The notes under the pieces are model-generated. The model was not told the origin of the DNA, did no database searches, and saw only the letters and a program-made list of their open reading frames with translations. Below, in pieces: positions 1-7,195 of a stretch of DNA of 22,520 nt. The translations under genes were made by a program, and so were the position numbers. Origin of the DNA: CAYSUS01 sp964434165 (GTDB lineage Bacteria; Planctomycetota; Planctomycetia; Pirellulales; Thermoguttaceae); NCBI GenBank assembly GCA_964434165.1, contig CAYSUS010000110.1:1-22520 (forward strand), written 5' to 3'. The first letter of the stretch is position 1, and each line of letters opens with the position of its first letter.

Positions 1-769
1 GGGTCGGCACCAGGCGGACCGGCTGGCCGATTCCCGCCGCGTGAATCCAGTCGAGGAGCTTCAGCCCGTGGTTCTCCGCGTGCACCAGGAGGTGCGCCGG
101 CGTGACCGCGGCGTGGACCAGTCCGCAGGCATGGACGAACCCGAGCACCGCCAGCATGCGCTTGAACATCCAGGCCAGGTGCCGCCCGTCGAGGCCGGCC
201 CGATATCGAGCCCGAATCTCCTCCAGAGTGTAAAAGCCCTCGGCGTGGGCAAAAACGCTCACCCGGCGGTCGTCGGCGCAGAACGTCTCGACGGGGCGCG
301 GCAGGTAGTCCGCGTACCGGCGGTCGCCGCTGCGGGCGCGGAGCCGCCGCAGATGCCGGGCCTCCATCTCCAGGAGTGGACCGGCCGACCGAGCGCGGCA
401 GACCTTGAGCACGTACCGCTCGGCGCCGGCCGAAGCCAGATGGACGTCGGCCACGTCACCCGCGGCGAGCTGCCGGATCAGCAGGTACTGCCGCAGGGGC
501 GAGGAGATGGTCTCCGCAGCGGTGCGCGCGGTCGCCCGGCGGTGCCACTCCGTGAGCCGCTGGAAGGCGTCGCGCGCCCTCTCCTGCTCCGGCCCCGGTG
601 CGAAGCGGTCGGGATGACAAAGCCTTGCCAGGCGGAGGTATTCGGCGGCCGGGTCGTCGGCGAAGACGTCCTCGGGCGCGACTGCCCGGTCGAGGACGGC
701 GGCCAGCTCGTCCAGGCTGGCAGGGCGGGGTGGCCGGCCGTGGCCGTTTCGCTTCGGGTGTTCGTGCAT
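1..769 (-). CDS. J-domain/pseudokinase fusion protein, 3' end outside window
   Basis: Reading from the ATG at 769 towards the window edge gives 256 residues without a stop. Residues ~18-80 form a J-domain with the diagnostic HPD tripeptide at 52-54 (LARLCHPDRF), preceded by the DPAAEYLRLARL helix. From ~95 there is a protein-kinase-like fold: VLK at 120-122 (the VAIK lysine), then GLVHAAVTPAHLLV at 216-229 where active kinases have HRDLKPEN. The catalytic Asp is Ala221, the metal-binding Asn is His228, and DFG reads DWI at 240-242. I therefore infer a pseudokinase that may bind ATP or a client but should not phosphorylate. The J-domain implies recruitment of a DnaK-type Hsp70. There is no signal peptide, so it is probably cytoplasmic. 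The start is supported by an AAGGGA ribosome site 8 nt upstream and by a strong promoter. Partner genes probably lie beyond the left edge. Confidence 0.8.
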   Translation of the reverse strand, partial: MHEHPKRNGHGRPPRPASLDELAAVLDRAVAPEDVFADDPAAEYLRLARLCHPDRFAPGPEQERARDAFQRLTEWHRRATARTAAETISSPLRQYLLIRQLAAGDVADVHLASAGAERYVLKVCRARSAGPLLEMEARHLRRLRARSGDRRYADYLPRPVETFCADDRRVSVFAHAEGFYTLEEIRARYRAGLDGRHLAWMFKRMLAVLGFVHACGLVHAAVTPAHLLVHAENHGLKLLDWIHAAGIGQPVRLVPT

Positions 770-777
770 TGCCGCGA

Positions 778-783
778 TCCCTT
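778..783 (-). promoter_or_regulatory. Ribosome binding site of the J-domain/pseudokinase gene
   Basis: On the minus strand AAGGGA lies 8 nt before the ATG at 769. It fixes this start, which otherwise could only be inferred from the open frame. Confidence 0.6.
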
Positions 784-803
784 CGTGTTGTATCTACACG
801 AAG
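781..803. promoter_or_regulatory. Operator O2: perfect 8-bp dyad over the transcription start
   Basis: CTTCGTGT (781-788) and ACACGAAG (796-803) form a perfect 8-bp inverted repeat with a 7-nt centre. Its minus-strand core is GTGTAG-N3-CAACAC. Its centre (792) is 23 bp from that of O1 (815), about two helical turns, so two dimers could bind on the same face. It covers the edge of the -10 box and the predicted start point. It could also form a hairpin in the RNA 5' end, but the shared pattern with O1 favours a DNA-binding site. Confidence 0.7.
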
Positions 804-830
804 TATAGTGTCGCAACAACACTAAGTCAA
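802..830 (-). promoter_or_regulatory. Sigma70-type promoter of the J-domain/pseudokinase gene
   Basis: On the minus strand TTGACT (825-830) and TATACT (802-807) are separated by exactly 17 nt. Each box matches the sigma70 consensus at five of six positions. Transcription would begin near 795, leaving a leader of about 26 nt with the ribosome site inside it. The spacer and the start region are both occupied by palindromes (781-803 and 806-824). Confidence 0.8.
806..824. promoter_or_regulatory. Operator O1: perfect dyad in the -35/-10 spacer
   Basis: TAGTGT (806-811) and ACACTA (819-824) form a perfect 6-bp inverted repeat around a 7-nt centre, almost exactly filling the promoter spacer. Read on the minus strand the core is GTGTTG-N3-CGACAC. 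This is the same GTGTNG-N3-CNACAC pattern as the neighbouring dyad. A bound dimer here would block RNA polymerase. The regulator is not in the window. Confidence 0.7.
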
Positions 831-938
831 CCCGACGAAGAGGAATTCTCGCAACTCGCTATTGCAGAACAAGATACGGAAGGGGCGTCGTGGCAGCCGG
901 GACGTCCGCCGCACCTGCCGGTCGCGCGCGGGGTTCCC

Positions 939-2174
939 TCACTTGCCTCCCACGGCCATCACATGGGACAGCGTCCTGAGGTACATCGAGCCTCCGGAGA
1001 CGGCGGGCGTGGCGTACGTGGCCTCGCCGAGCGAGAAGCGCGCCAGCAGCTTGAACTCGTTGGCGGCGGCCAGCACGACCATCTCCCCGTCGCGCGAGGT
1101 GTTGTAGATCCGGTCCCGCACGCGGATCGGCGAGCTGAAGTAGTCGCCCCCCACGCGCTCCTTCCAGTGCACTTGGCCGGAGGGAAGGTCCAGGCAGGTC
1201 ACCACGCCTTTGTCGAACCAGGAGAAGAGCAGGTCGCCATGCGCGACCGGCGTGCACACATAGGGAAGCGATCCGCTGAGCTCGTACGCCACCGCCGCCT
1301 CCACGCCGCCGGCCGGGTTGCCGGGCCGTGCGGCCATCTGCTGCCGCCCCACGCCGCCCACGCCGCATGATCCGAAGACCAATCCCCCCGCTACCAAGGG
1401 CGAGCTTACCACACGGTACTTGAAGACGGGCAGCTCCCACAGCAGCTTGCCCGAGTGCGGATCGATGCCGCTTATGCCGTGAGCCCAACTGCTGGCGATC
1501 AACTGCGGCGAGGACCGGTTCGCAGCGAGGATGCAGGGCGTGGCATAGGCGGCCTTCTCCGTACGGCGCGGGCACGACCAGCGGTCCTTACCGGTCGCCG
1601 CGTCGAGGGCCACGATCGAGCTGGTCTCGTCCTGCTCGTTGGCCAGGATCACCATCCCGTCGAACAGGACCGGCGAGGAGCCGAAGCCGTGCTGGGCCAC
1701 GAAGCCGGGCAGCTCGCGCCGCCACACGTCGTTGCCCGTCGTCCGGTCCATGGCGACCATCGTGATCCTCTCCGGCGTGGAGAAGACGAAGTACAGCCGG
1801 TCGGCGTCCACCGTGGGCGTGGACGAGGCGTACCAGTTGTACTGGTGCTTGGGGTGCACGGCGGATTCGAATCGCCGCTCCCAGACCGTGCTGCCGTCGG
1901 CGGCGCTCAAGGCGCGCACGACCTGCGTGGCGTCCTCGGCCAGGGCCGAGGTCGCGTAAACGCGATCGCCCCAGACGACCGGCGAGGAATGGCCCTTGCC
2001 CGGCAGCTCCACGCGCCAACGGCAGTCCTTCGCGCTCCACTGGACGGGGATCCCCTCGGCGTCGCTTTGGCCCGTGCCGTTGGGGCCGCGGAAGCGGGTC
2101 CACTCCTGGGCCGGGGAGGCCGGGACGGAGAGGAAGAGCACGAGCAGGCAGGGGACGAGTCGGGTGGTAGTCAT
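939..2174 (-). CDS. Secreted PQQ-like beta-propeller protein
   Basis: A 411-residue protein with a Sec signal peptide (residues 1-22, ending PASPAQ) followed by WTRFRGPNGTGQS, the usual opening of planctomycete secreted PQQ-type propellers. Repeating blades are visible as SSPVVWGDRVYA, ALSAADGSTVWERRF, TPTVDADRLYFV, AMDRTTGNDVWRREL, SSPVLFDGMVIL, ALDAATGKDRWSC, DPHSGKLLWELP, SSPLVAGGLVF, LDLPSGQVHWKERV, SSPIRVRDRIY and ATPAVSGGSMYL. This repeat family (PQQ_2/BamB-like) does not prove PQQ binding or dehydrogenase activity, and I see no separate catalytic domain. It is likely periplasmic and binds a ligand or partner. A glycine-rich loop (GSCGVGGVGRQQ) interrupts one blade. It lies 100 bp downstream of the kinase gene on the same strand and may be co-transcribed with it. 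Confidence 0.88.
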   Translation of the reverse strand: MTTTRLVPCLLVLFLSVPASPAQEWTRFRGPNGTGQSDAEGIPVQWSAKDCRWRVELPGKGHSSPVVWGDRVYATSALAEDATQVVRALSAADGSTVWERRFESAVHPKHQYNWYASSTPTVDADRLYFVFSTPERITMVAMDRTTGNDVWRRELPGFVAQHGFGSSPVLFDGMVILANEQDETSSIVALDAATGKDRWSCPRRTEKAAYATPCILAANRSSPQLIASSWAHGISGIDPHSGKLLWELPVFKYRVVSSPLVAGGLVFGSCGVGGVGRQQMAARPGNPAGGVEAAVAYELSGSLPYVCTPVAHGDLLFSWFDKGVVTCLDLPSGQVHWKERVGGDYFSSPIRVRDRIYNTSRDGEMVVLAAANEFKLLARFSLGEATYATPAVSGGSMYLRTLSHVMAVGGK

Positions 2175-2274
2175 GGAAGGGATTCCGACCGGGAGGTGGG
2201 GCGAGGCGGGTCCAGTCGCCCGCCATTGTATCCGCTGGGCTGCGGGACCTCCAAGGTGACGGCAAGCCGATCAG

Positions 2275-3927
2275 TCACAGGGTCGGCCACGCTGTGCCGG
2301 AGCGCTTGCGGGGCCGGGTCAAGGCGATCCGCCGCATGTGCAGCGCCTGGCTCACGTTGACCGTCGCGTTCAGGGCCGCGTAGGCCAGCGGGGCGTAACG
2401 CGGGAACAGGGGCATCGCCGCTGCCAGGACGATCCAGAGGACGCCGAACAGGCTGTTGCGGAACCAGATGCTGCTCCCCATGACGAAGAACGCCAGGCCG
2501 GTCAAAGCCGTGTAGGCCGGATACGCGTCGAGCACGGCGGCGACGTAGTCCGGGTGGTGCTGGATGCGGTAGGCCAGGAATACGCCGGCCGAGGCCATGA
2601 AGTGCCCGGTCCACAGGGCCCAAAGGTGGCGCTCGGCCGGGTTGCTCGGCAGCAGGCTCGCCGAGTCGTCGGTCTGCAACAAGAAGCACAGGGGGGCGTG
2701 CATGGTCAGCACAGCCAGCCACACGAGCCATTCTGGCCCGCGATAGGCCAACAGCAGGAAGATGCCCACCTGAACGGCCAGGTGGAAGGCCGCATAACCC
2801 AGCAGCCGGAACCGCACGGCCGTGATGTCGTAGGGAAACGGACTCTCGCGGAACGTACGGAGCAGTTGCTCGCCGACGGCCGGCGGTCGCGCCAGAATGC
2901 TCTCCTGGCGCAGGTAGCGGCGGAGGTCCTCGGTGAGCTCCTGGGCCGTGGCATAGCGGCGGCGCGGCTCGCGGGCCAGGCACGTCATGCAGATCGTCTG
3001 GAGGTTCTGGTCGATGGTCGGGCGCAGGCGGCGGGGCTCGACGGGGTCTTGCTCGCGGATCAGCCACAGGGTCTCCATCGGACCCGCCCCGCGGAACGGC
3101 GGCCGTCCCGTGAGCATCTCGTAGAGCAGTGCGCCGAGGGCATAGACGTCGGTGTGGGTACCGATGCGATCGATCTCGCCGCGGGCCTGCTCGGGGGCCA
3201 TGTAGCTAGGCGTGCCGAGGATCTGCCCCGGGGCGGTCAAACCGCTGTCGTCCTCGATCCGCTTGGCCAGCCCGAAGTCGCTCACGCGCGGCTGGCCGGC
3301 CTCGTCGAGGAGGATGTTGCCCGGTTTCAGGTCGCGGTGGACCACGCCGCGCCGATGCGCGTGGGCCATGGCGTCGGCGATCTTCACCAGCACCTCGGCG
3401 GCCTGGCGATCGTCGAGCGGGCCTTCGCGGAGCCGTTCGGCCAGACTCTGGCCCTGCACGTAACTCATCGAGAAGTAGTGCCGGCCCTCGGCCTCGCCCA
3501 CTTCGTAGATCGGCACGATGCCCGGATGATCGAGCGTGGCGGCCGCCTCGGCCTCGGCGCGGAACCTCTGGAGATCGACCGGCGAGGCGAACCGGCCCTC
3601 GCGAATCACCTTCAGCGCCACGACGCGATTCGGCCGAAGCTGGCGGGCCCGATAGACCACGCCCATCCCGCCGCGCCCGATCTCGTCGAGCAACTCGTAA
3701 CCGGCGAAGTCGGGCAATGCATCGCCGGACTCGGGCTGGTCGCTCCCCGGCTCCCCGGGTTCGGACGGAGAAGCCAGATCGCGCGTCGGCGGCCGGCCGG
3801 AGATCTCGCCCGAAATGCTGCACGGGGTCGGCGCGCCACCAGCGCGCTCTCGCGAAGGCTCCTTGCTCCACCGCTCCTCCCGACGCGATTCCAGCCGAAT
3901 CCTCCAGTTCCACTCGTTCTCGTCCAT
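2275..3927 (-). CDS. Membrane-anchored Ser/Thr protein kinase (Hanks type)
   Basis: Starting at the ATG at 3927 (AAAGGCGG upstream) the protein has 550 residues. Residues 1-73 are a polar, Pro/Glu/Ser-rich leader. The kinase domain spans ~77-340 with all key motifs: glycine loop GRGGMGVVY (84-92), Lys106 in VALKV, HRDLKPGN (197-204, catalytic Asp199), DFG (217-219), and GTPSYMAPE (238-246). It should therefore be an active kinase phosphorylating Ser/Thr. The C-terminal ~180 residues contain about five hydrophobic stretches (near 376-395, 398-418, 438-454, 468-487, 492-507), so the catalytic part faces the cytoplasm. No PASTA or other extracellular sensor domain is visible, so the membrane region itself may be the input. 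Upstream ATGs in the same open frame (to 4302) were rejected because the added sequence looks non-coding. The substrate is unknown. Confidence 0.9.
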   Translation of the reverse strand: MDENEWNWRIRLESRREERWSKEPSRERAGGAPTPCSISGEISGRPPTRDLASPSEPGEPGSDQPESGDALPDFAGYELLDEIGRGGMGVVYRARQLRPNRVVALKVIREGRFASPVDLQRFRAEAEAAATLDHPGIVPIYEVGEAEGRHYFSMSYVQGQSLAERLREGPLDDRQAAEVLVKIADAMAHAHRRGVVHRDLKPGNILLDEAGQPRVSDFGLAKRIEDDSGLTAPGQILGTPSYMAPEQARGEIDRIGTHTDVYALGALLYEMLTGRPPFRGAGPMETLWLIREQDPVEPRRLRPTIDQNLQTICMTCLAREPRRRYATAQELTEDLRRYLRQESILARPPAVGEQLLRTFRESPFPYDITAVRFRLLGYAAFHLAVQVGIFLLLAYRGPEWLVWLAVLTMHAPLCFLLQTDDSASLLPSNPAERHLWALWTGHFMASAGVFLAYRIQHHPDYVAAVLDAYPAYTALTGLAFFVMGSSIWFRNSLFGVLWIVLAAAMPLFPRYAPLAYAALNATVNVSQALHMRRIALTRPRKRSGTAWPTL

Positions 3928-4538
3928 GGCGTCCGCCTTTCGGGCCGTACCGTCGGCGCATGGCATTCTAGCGCCCACGGTGGGGGATGCATACGAAACT
4001 AAGGGCGACATCTTCTGCGCGATACCACGGCGGAGCGCACCTCCAAGCCGCCCGCGGTTGGTTGGGGTCCAAGATGCTACTACGGATCTCCCCGGCCCCT
4101 GCCGAATCCTTCGCCGCAGCATCAACAATGGCTGGCGCGCTGTCGGAGCGGGGTTGCCAGCAAGGGCTCTTGGCCGACGCGGTTGCCGACGCGACACCAG
4201 GGACGGAGACGATCGGCGAGGCAAGAAGCTAGACGTCGGTGGGGCCTGGTTTATTCCGCCTGCCGCGGGTATCCCAGGATGCGTGCCGTTTCGCCGGAAC
4301 ACGCCTCCGCGCGGTCGGCACGGGGCTGCGTGCTGTCAAGAACCCCCATGCCGCGGCTCGGTGGGATTGCGCCGGCGCGTGCTCGGGCGGAGCAACGCAC
4401 GGGCAGTAGTCGCCCGCCGGCCCGATGCATAGCATTCCTGAGGCGAGGCACCCGCGTGGCGCGGCCCAATGGGCCGAAGCTTGGGGGGAGTCTTGTCGGC
4501 CTTTCCCCGCAACGTGGTCCGCAAGGAGTGAAACGCCG
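3928..4538. other. Intergenic gap between kinase and HtrA genes
   Basis: These 611 bp separate divergent genes and I see no convincing coding region. A weak promoter for the kinase may be present on the minus strand: TAGAAT (3965-3970) 17 nt from a poor -35 box TATGCA (3988-3993). Small palindromes occur at 3974-3984 and at 4462-4476 (CGGCCC-AAT-GGGCCG), neither followed by a T-run. No clear promoter for the plus-strand protease was found. Open frames here are short and match nothing I recognise. Confidence 0.5.
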
Positions 4539-5558
4539 ATGCGTGATCCGGCCACTGCCCGACTTCTGCAAACGATAGCTTCGGAGGCCCCGGACCGACC
4601 GCCCGAACCCTCGGGCCCGCCGCGGCGGGCCTCGGACGCCGATTTGCTGGATGCCTACTCCCGCGCGGTGATCGGCGTGGTCGAGCGCGTCGGTCCGGCC
4701 GTGGTCTCCATTCTGGGCCCGCGTGGCGAGGAGGGCGGCGGGGTGGGCTCGGGGCTGGTGATCACGCCTGACGGGTTCGCCCTGACCAACAGCCACGTGC
4801 TCGACGGGCGGCGGCGCGTTCTCGCCGTGACCGAGGAAGGCGATCGGATCGACGCGGAACGAATCGGCGACGACCCGGCCACCGACCTGGCCCTGTTGCG
4901 CCTGGCGGCCCGCGACCTGCCGTGCGCCGAGCTGGGCGACTCCGACGCGCTGCGCGTGGGCCAGCTCGTGATTGCGATGGGCAACCCCCTGGGTTTTCGC
5001 TCCACGGTCTCCACCGGCGTGGTCAGCGCGACCGCCAGGGCCATGCGCTCGCGCGAAGGGCGGCTGATCGACAACATCATCCAGCACACGGCGCCGCTCA
5101 ACCCGGGCAACTCGGGCGGGCCGCTGGTCGATTCCCGCGGGCGCGTGGTGGGGATTAACACGGCGATCGTGGCCATGGCCCAGGGGCTGGGCTTCGCCGT
5201 GCCCTCGGCCGCGGCCCGTTGGGTCGTGGGCGAGCTGATCGCGCACGGGCAGGTGCGGCGCTCGCGCCTGGGCATCGCCGGCACGGTGGTGGCCATCCCG
5301 CGACGCATCGTGCACGAGCTCGATCTTCTCACCGACCAGGCCGTGGCGGTCGTCGAGGTCCTGCCTGGCGGTGCGGCCGACGCGGCAGGGCTTATTCCCA
5401 ACGACCTCATCGTGGCGCTGAACGACCGCGTGGTCACCTCGATCGACGATCTGCACCGGCTGCTGGGAGGCCTTCCCGCGAACGCACCGATTGCGCTTTC
5501 CATAGTGCGCGGGGAGCGGTTGGTGTCGGTCGAGGTGGGGATGGGTGCCTCGGAGTAG
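4539..5558 (+). CDS. HtrA/Deg-like serine protease without signal peptide
   Basis: 339 residues from the ATG at 4539, chosen because AAGGAG lies 10 nt upstream. The trypsin-like domain (~40-235) has the whole triad: His86 in LTNSHVLDG, Asp116 in DPATDLALL, and Ser192 in LNPGNSGGPL. The oxyanion loop and the GINTAI and GLGFAVPS strands typical of HtrA/DegP are present. One PDZ domain follows (~245-335, VEVLPGGAADAAGL.PNDLIVALND). Family members degrade or bind misfolded proteins and are usually periplasmic or membrane-anchored. Here the first 40 residues are polar and Pro/Asp/Arg-rich, with no hydrophobic segment, so a cytoplasmic location is inferred. It is a single-PDZ protein, closer to DegS/HhoA layout than DegP. 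It stands alone, divergent from the kinase. An alternative upstream ATG at 4425 adds 38 residues of unconvincing composition. Confidence 0.88.
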   Translation: MRDPATARLLQTIASEAPDRPPEPSGPPRRASDADLLDAYSRAVIGVVERVGPAVVSILGPRGEEGGGVGSGLVITPDGFALTNSHVLDGRRRVLAVTEEGDRIDAERIGDDPATDLALLRLAARDLPCAELGDSDALRVGQLVIAMGNPLGFRSTVSTGVVSATARAMRSREGRLIDNIIQHTAPLNPGNSGGPLVDSRGRVVGINTAIVAMAQGLGFAVPSAAARWVVGELIAHGQVRRSRLGIAGTVVAIPRRIVHELDLLTDQAVAVVEVLPGGAADAAGLIPNDLIVALNDRVVTSIDDLHRLLGGLPANAPIALSIVRGERLVSVEVGMGASE

Positions 5559-5723
5559 GTCGCAGGTGACATGCTCGGCTGAACGCGGTCGCCCGGAGCG
5601 GTACGGGGCGCTGTCGACCCGAACCGCTGACCAGACTCGTGCCCCCCGTATTGCTCCGTTCTCTGGCAAGCTGCTGGAATCTGATGAATACGTGCGTTGA
5701 TCGACGGGCGCTGGAGCGCACCG

Positions 5724-6233
5724 ATGGGCTGTGGGTCAGCACGCCTTCGATCCCCTGGCATCGGAGCCTCCGTGGTCTGCGCCCTGGTCGGTTGTGCCCA
5801 GTCGGCGGAGCTGTCGAGTCCTGGGAACGGAGGCGATGGGGCTGCCGCCCACCTTGCGGAGGCCGAGGGCGTTGCGGGAGAGGACTTGCCCCAGATCCGT
5901 GGCGGGTTTCTGGGCGCGACGGGACGCGACGTCCTCGCGATCGTGGGGCTTGCCGACGTCCTCGCGACGGTGTCGGGGCTGATGGTGCCGCTCGACGCCG
6001 TTAGCCAACTTGCTGACCGCGCCGCGACAAGCGTGGCGGGGGTCGCCGAGCCGCGGTCCAAGATGGTTTGCGGCGTTGGGTGGCCCTGCTGCAATCGGCG
6101 GCGCGCGACCTGCCGTGCCGCCCCGCCCGCCCACAGCCCGAGTTGTAACGCTACCTTTCCGCCCACCGCTGATACAGCTTCTCCACCTCCTCGGCCTTCA
6201 CCTCGCCGTCCCAGACGGCCACGGCGTAGTTGA
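5724..6233 (+). CDS. Doubtful small lipoprotein-like ORF
   Basis: An open frame of 169 residues from ATG 5724, with GGAG 7 nt upstream. Its N-terminus looks like a lipoprotein signal: MGCGSARLRSPG, a hydrophobic GASVVCALVG stretch, then the lipobox LVGC at residues 21-24. The mature part to about residue 110 has plausible coding character (EDLPQIRGGFLG.., DVLAIVGLADVLATVSGLM). A 14-nt direct repeat at 5927-5940 and 5954-5967 gives two DVLA units. Beyond ~residue 125 the frame becomes Cys/Pro/Arg-rich and its last 83 nt run antisense into the DUF6807 gene, which suggests chance extension or a decayed 3' end. I recognise no family. It sits in the otherwise empty 5559-6150 gap and may be spurious. 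Confidence 0.3.
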   Translation: MGCGSARLRSPGIGASVVCALVGCAQSAELSSPGNGGDGAAAHLAEAEGVAGEDLPQIRGGFLGATGRDVLAIVGLADVLATVSGLMVPLDAVSQLADRAATSVAGVAEPRSKMVCGVGWPCCNRRRATCRAAPPAHSPSCNATFPPTADTASPPPRPSPRRPRRPRRS

Positions 6234-7077
6234 GAACGAGGGGCTCGCCGGCCTTCACCACCAGCGGCTCCTTCCAGTAGTTGAGCGTGGCGGAGAGGTA
6301 GGCGAAGTGCGCGGGCATGGTAAAGAAACGCGCCGGGTGGCGGGGGTTCTTGGGATGATCCAGCATGGCCGCGGTCACCGGCTTGCCCCCGGCCGGTGCC
6401 GTGTAGGCACACCATTTGGCGCGGACCAGGCGCTCCTGCCCGCGCACCACCTCGCCCTGCTTGCCTTCGGGGTTGAAGAACCGGCCCACCTTATCCATCG
6501 ACTCGATGAACCTCATGCCCAGCCCGAAGTAGTGTGACCCGGACAGCGTGATCGCATCCACGCCTTCCGGCGGCTGGAGGCGCGTGGTCCAGGTGACGAC
6601 GGTGGCCGGCATGTCCTCCGGCTTCCAGATGCCGACCGTGCGCCGCTCCACGGCGAGCGTCTTGGCGCCGGCCGCGTCCTTCCAGTCGATCACGTGGGTG
6701 AAGCAGGCCGAGGCGTCCTTGCCGGCCGAAGATTTGCCGCCCTCCACGGAGCGCACGACCTGCTGCCCGCACTTGGCGTTCTCGGCCCAGAAGTCCACGC
6801 CATCGATCTTGACGGCGAACATCAGCCCATGGTGGTGGAGGTGGTCGTGCGGGGCGTCGCGGAGGATGTTCACACCGCCGGGCGTGAAGAGCTGGTCGGC
6901 GTACGGCTTGCGAGGCACCTCCTTGAGCCGGTAGTGGAGCAGCGTCTTGTCGCCGGATGCGATCGTGGCCGAGTTGTCGTCCGTCGATACGCGGAGATCG
7001 GCCGCGCAGGCCGGCGAGAGAAGGGTCGCCGCAGTCACGAGGATTCCGAGGCAAGCACCAGGGATGCGAGGCTTCAT
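6151..7077 (-). CDS. Secreted DUF6807 (PmoA-like) family protein
   Basis: 308 residues with a Sec signal peptide (1-25, MKPRIPGACLGILVTAATLLSPACA). The body matches the DUF6807 family, once called PmoA-like: YRLKEVPRKPYADQLFTPGG, then the hallmark PHDHLHHHGLMFAVKIDGVDFW at ~79-100. The family also shows the GSHYFGLGMRF and FNPEGKQGEVV segments seen here. The His cluster could bind a metal, but the function of the family is not established and the old link to methane monooxygenase is misleading. It is abundant in planctomycetes near sugar-degradation genes and is probably periplasmic. GGAG lies upstream of the start. It follows the FAD oxidoreductase gene on the same strand after 118 bp, so the two may be co-expressed. 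Confidence 0.87.
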   Translation of the reverse strand: MKPRIPGACLGILVTAATLLSPACAADLRVSTDDNSATIASGDKTLLHYRLKEVPRKPYADQLFTPGGVNILRDAPHDHLHHHGLMFAVKIDGVDFWAENAKCGQQVVRSVEGGKSSAGKDASACFTHVIDWKDAAGAKTLAVERRTVGIWKPEDMPATVVTWTTRLQPPEGVDAITLSGSHYFGLGMRFIESMDKVGRFFNPEGKQGEVVRGQERLVRAKWCAYTAPAGGKPVTAAMLDHPKNPRHPARFFTMPAHFAYLSATLNYWKEPLVVKAGEPLVLNYAVAVWDGEVKAEEVEKLYQRWAER

Positions 7078-7195
7078 GGGGCGATCTCCGGCGGATGGAG
7101 GTGTGAGGTTCGGGCTCCGCCGAGCTTATTCGGGATGACGAGAGGATGCAAGCGGGCGAGCCCGAACTGCGGAAGGAGCCAAGAGACGAAAGCGA

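Noticed and set aside
2338..4002. 554-codon plus-strand frame opposite the kinase
   Set aside because: The minus strand contains every kinase motif; this frame is His/Arg/Gly-rich antisense translation.
3928..4302. N-terminal extension of the kinase to an ATG at 4302
   Set aside because: The 125 added residues are unlike a kinase leader, and a ribosome site plus a -10-like box sit just upstream of the ATG at 3927.
4462..4476. CGGCCC-AAT-GGGCCG as a terminator
   Set aside because: A short stem with no T-run, and it lies upstream of the protease rather than after a gene.
4655..6415. 586-codon minus-strand frame opposite HtrA and into the DUF6807 gene
   Set aside because: Low-complexity Ser/Arg/Thr/Pro sequence without family similarity, antisense to the protease.
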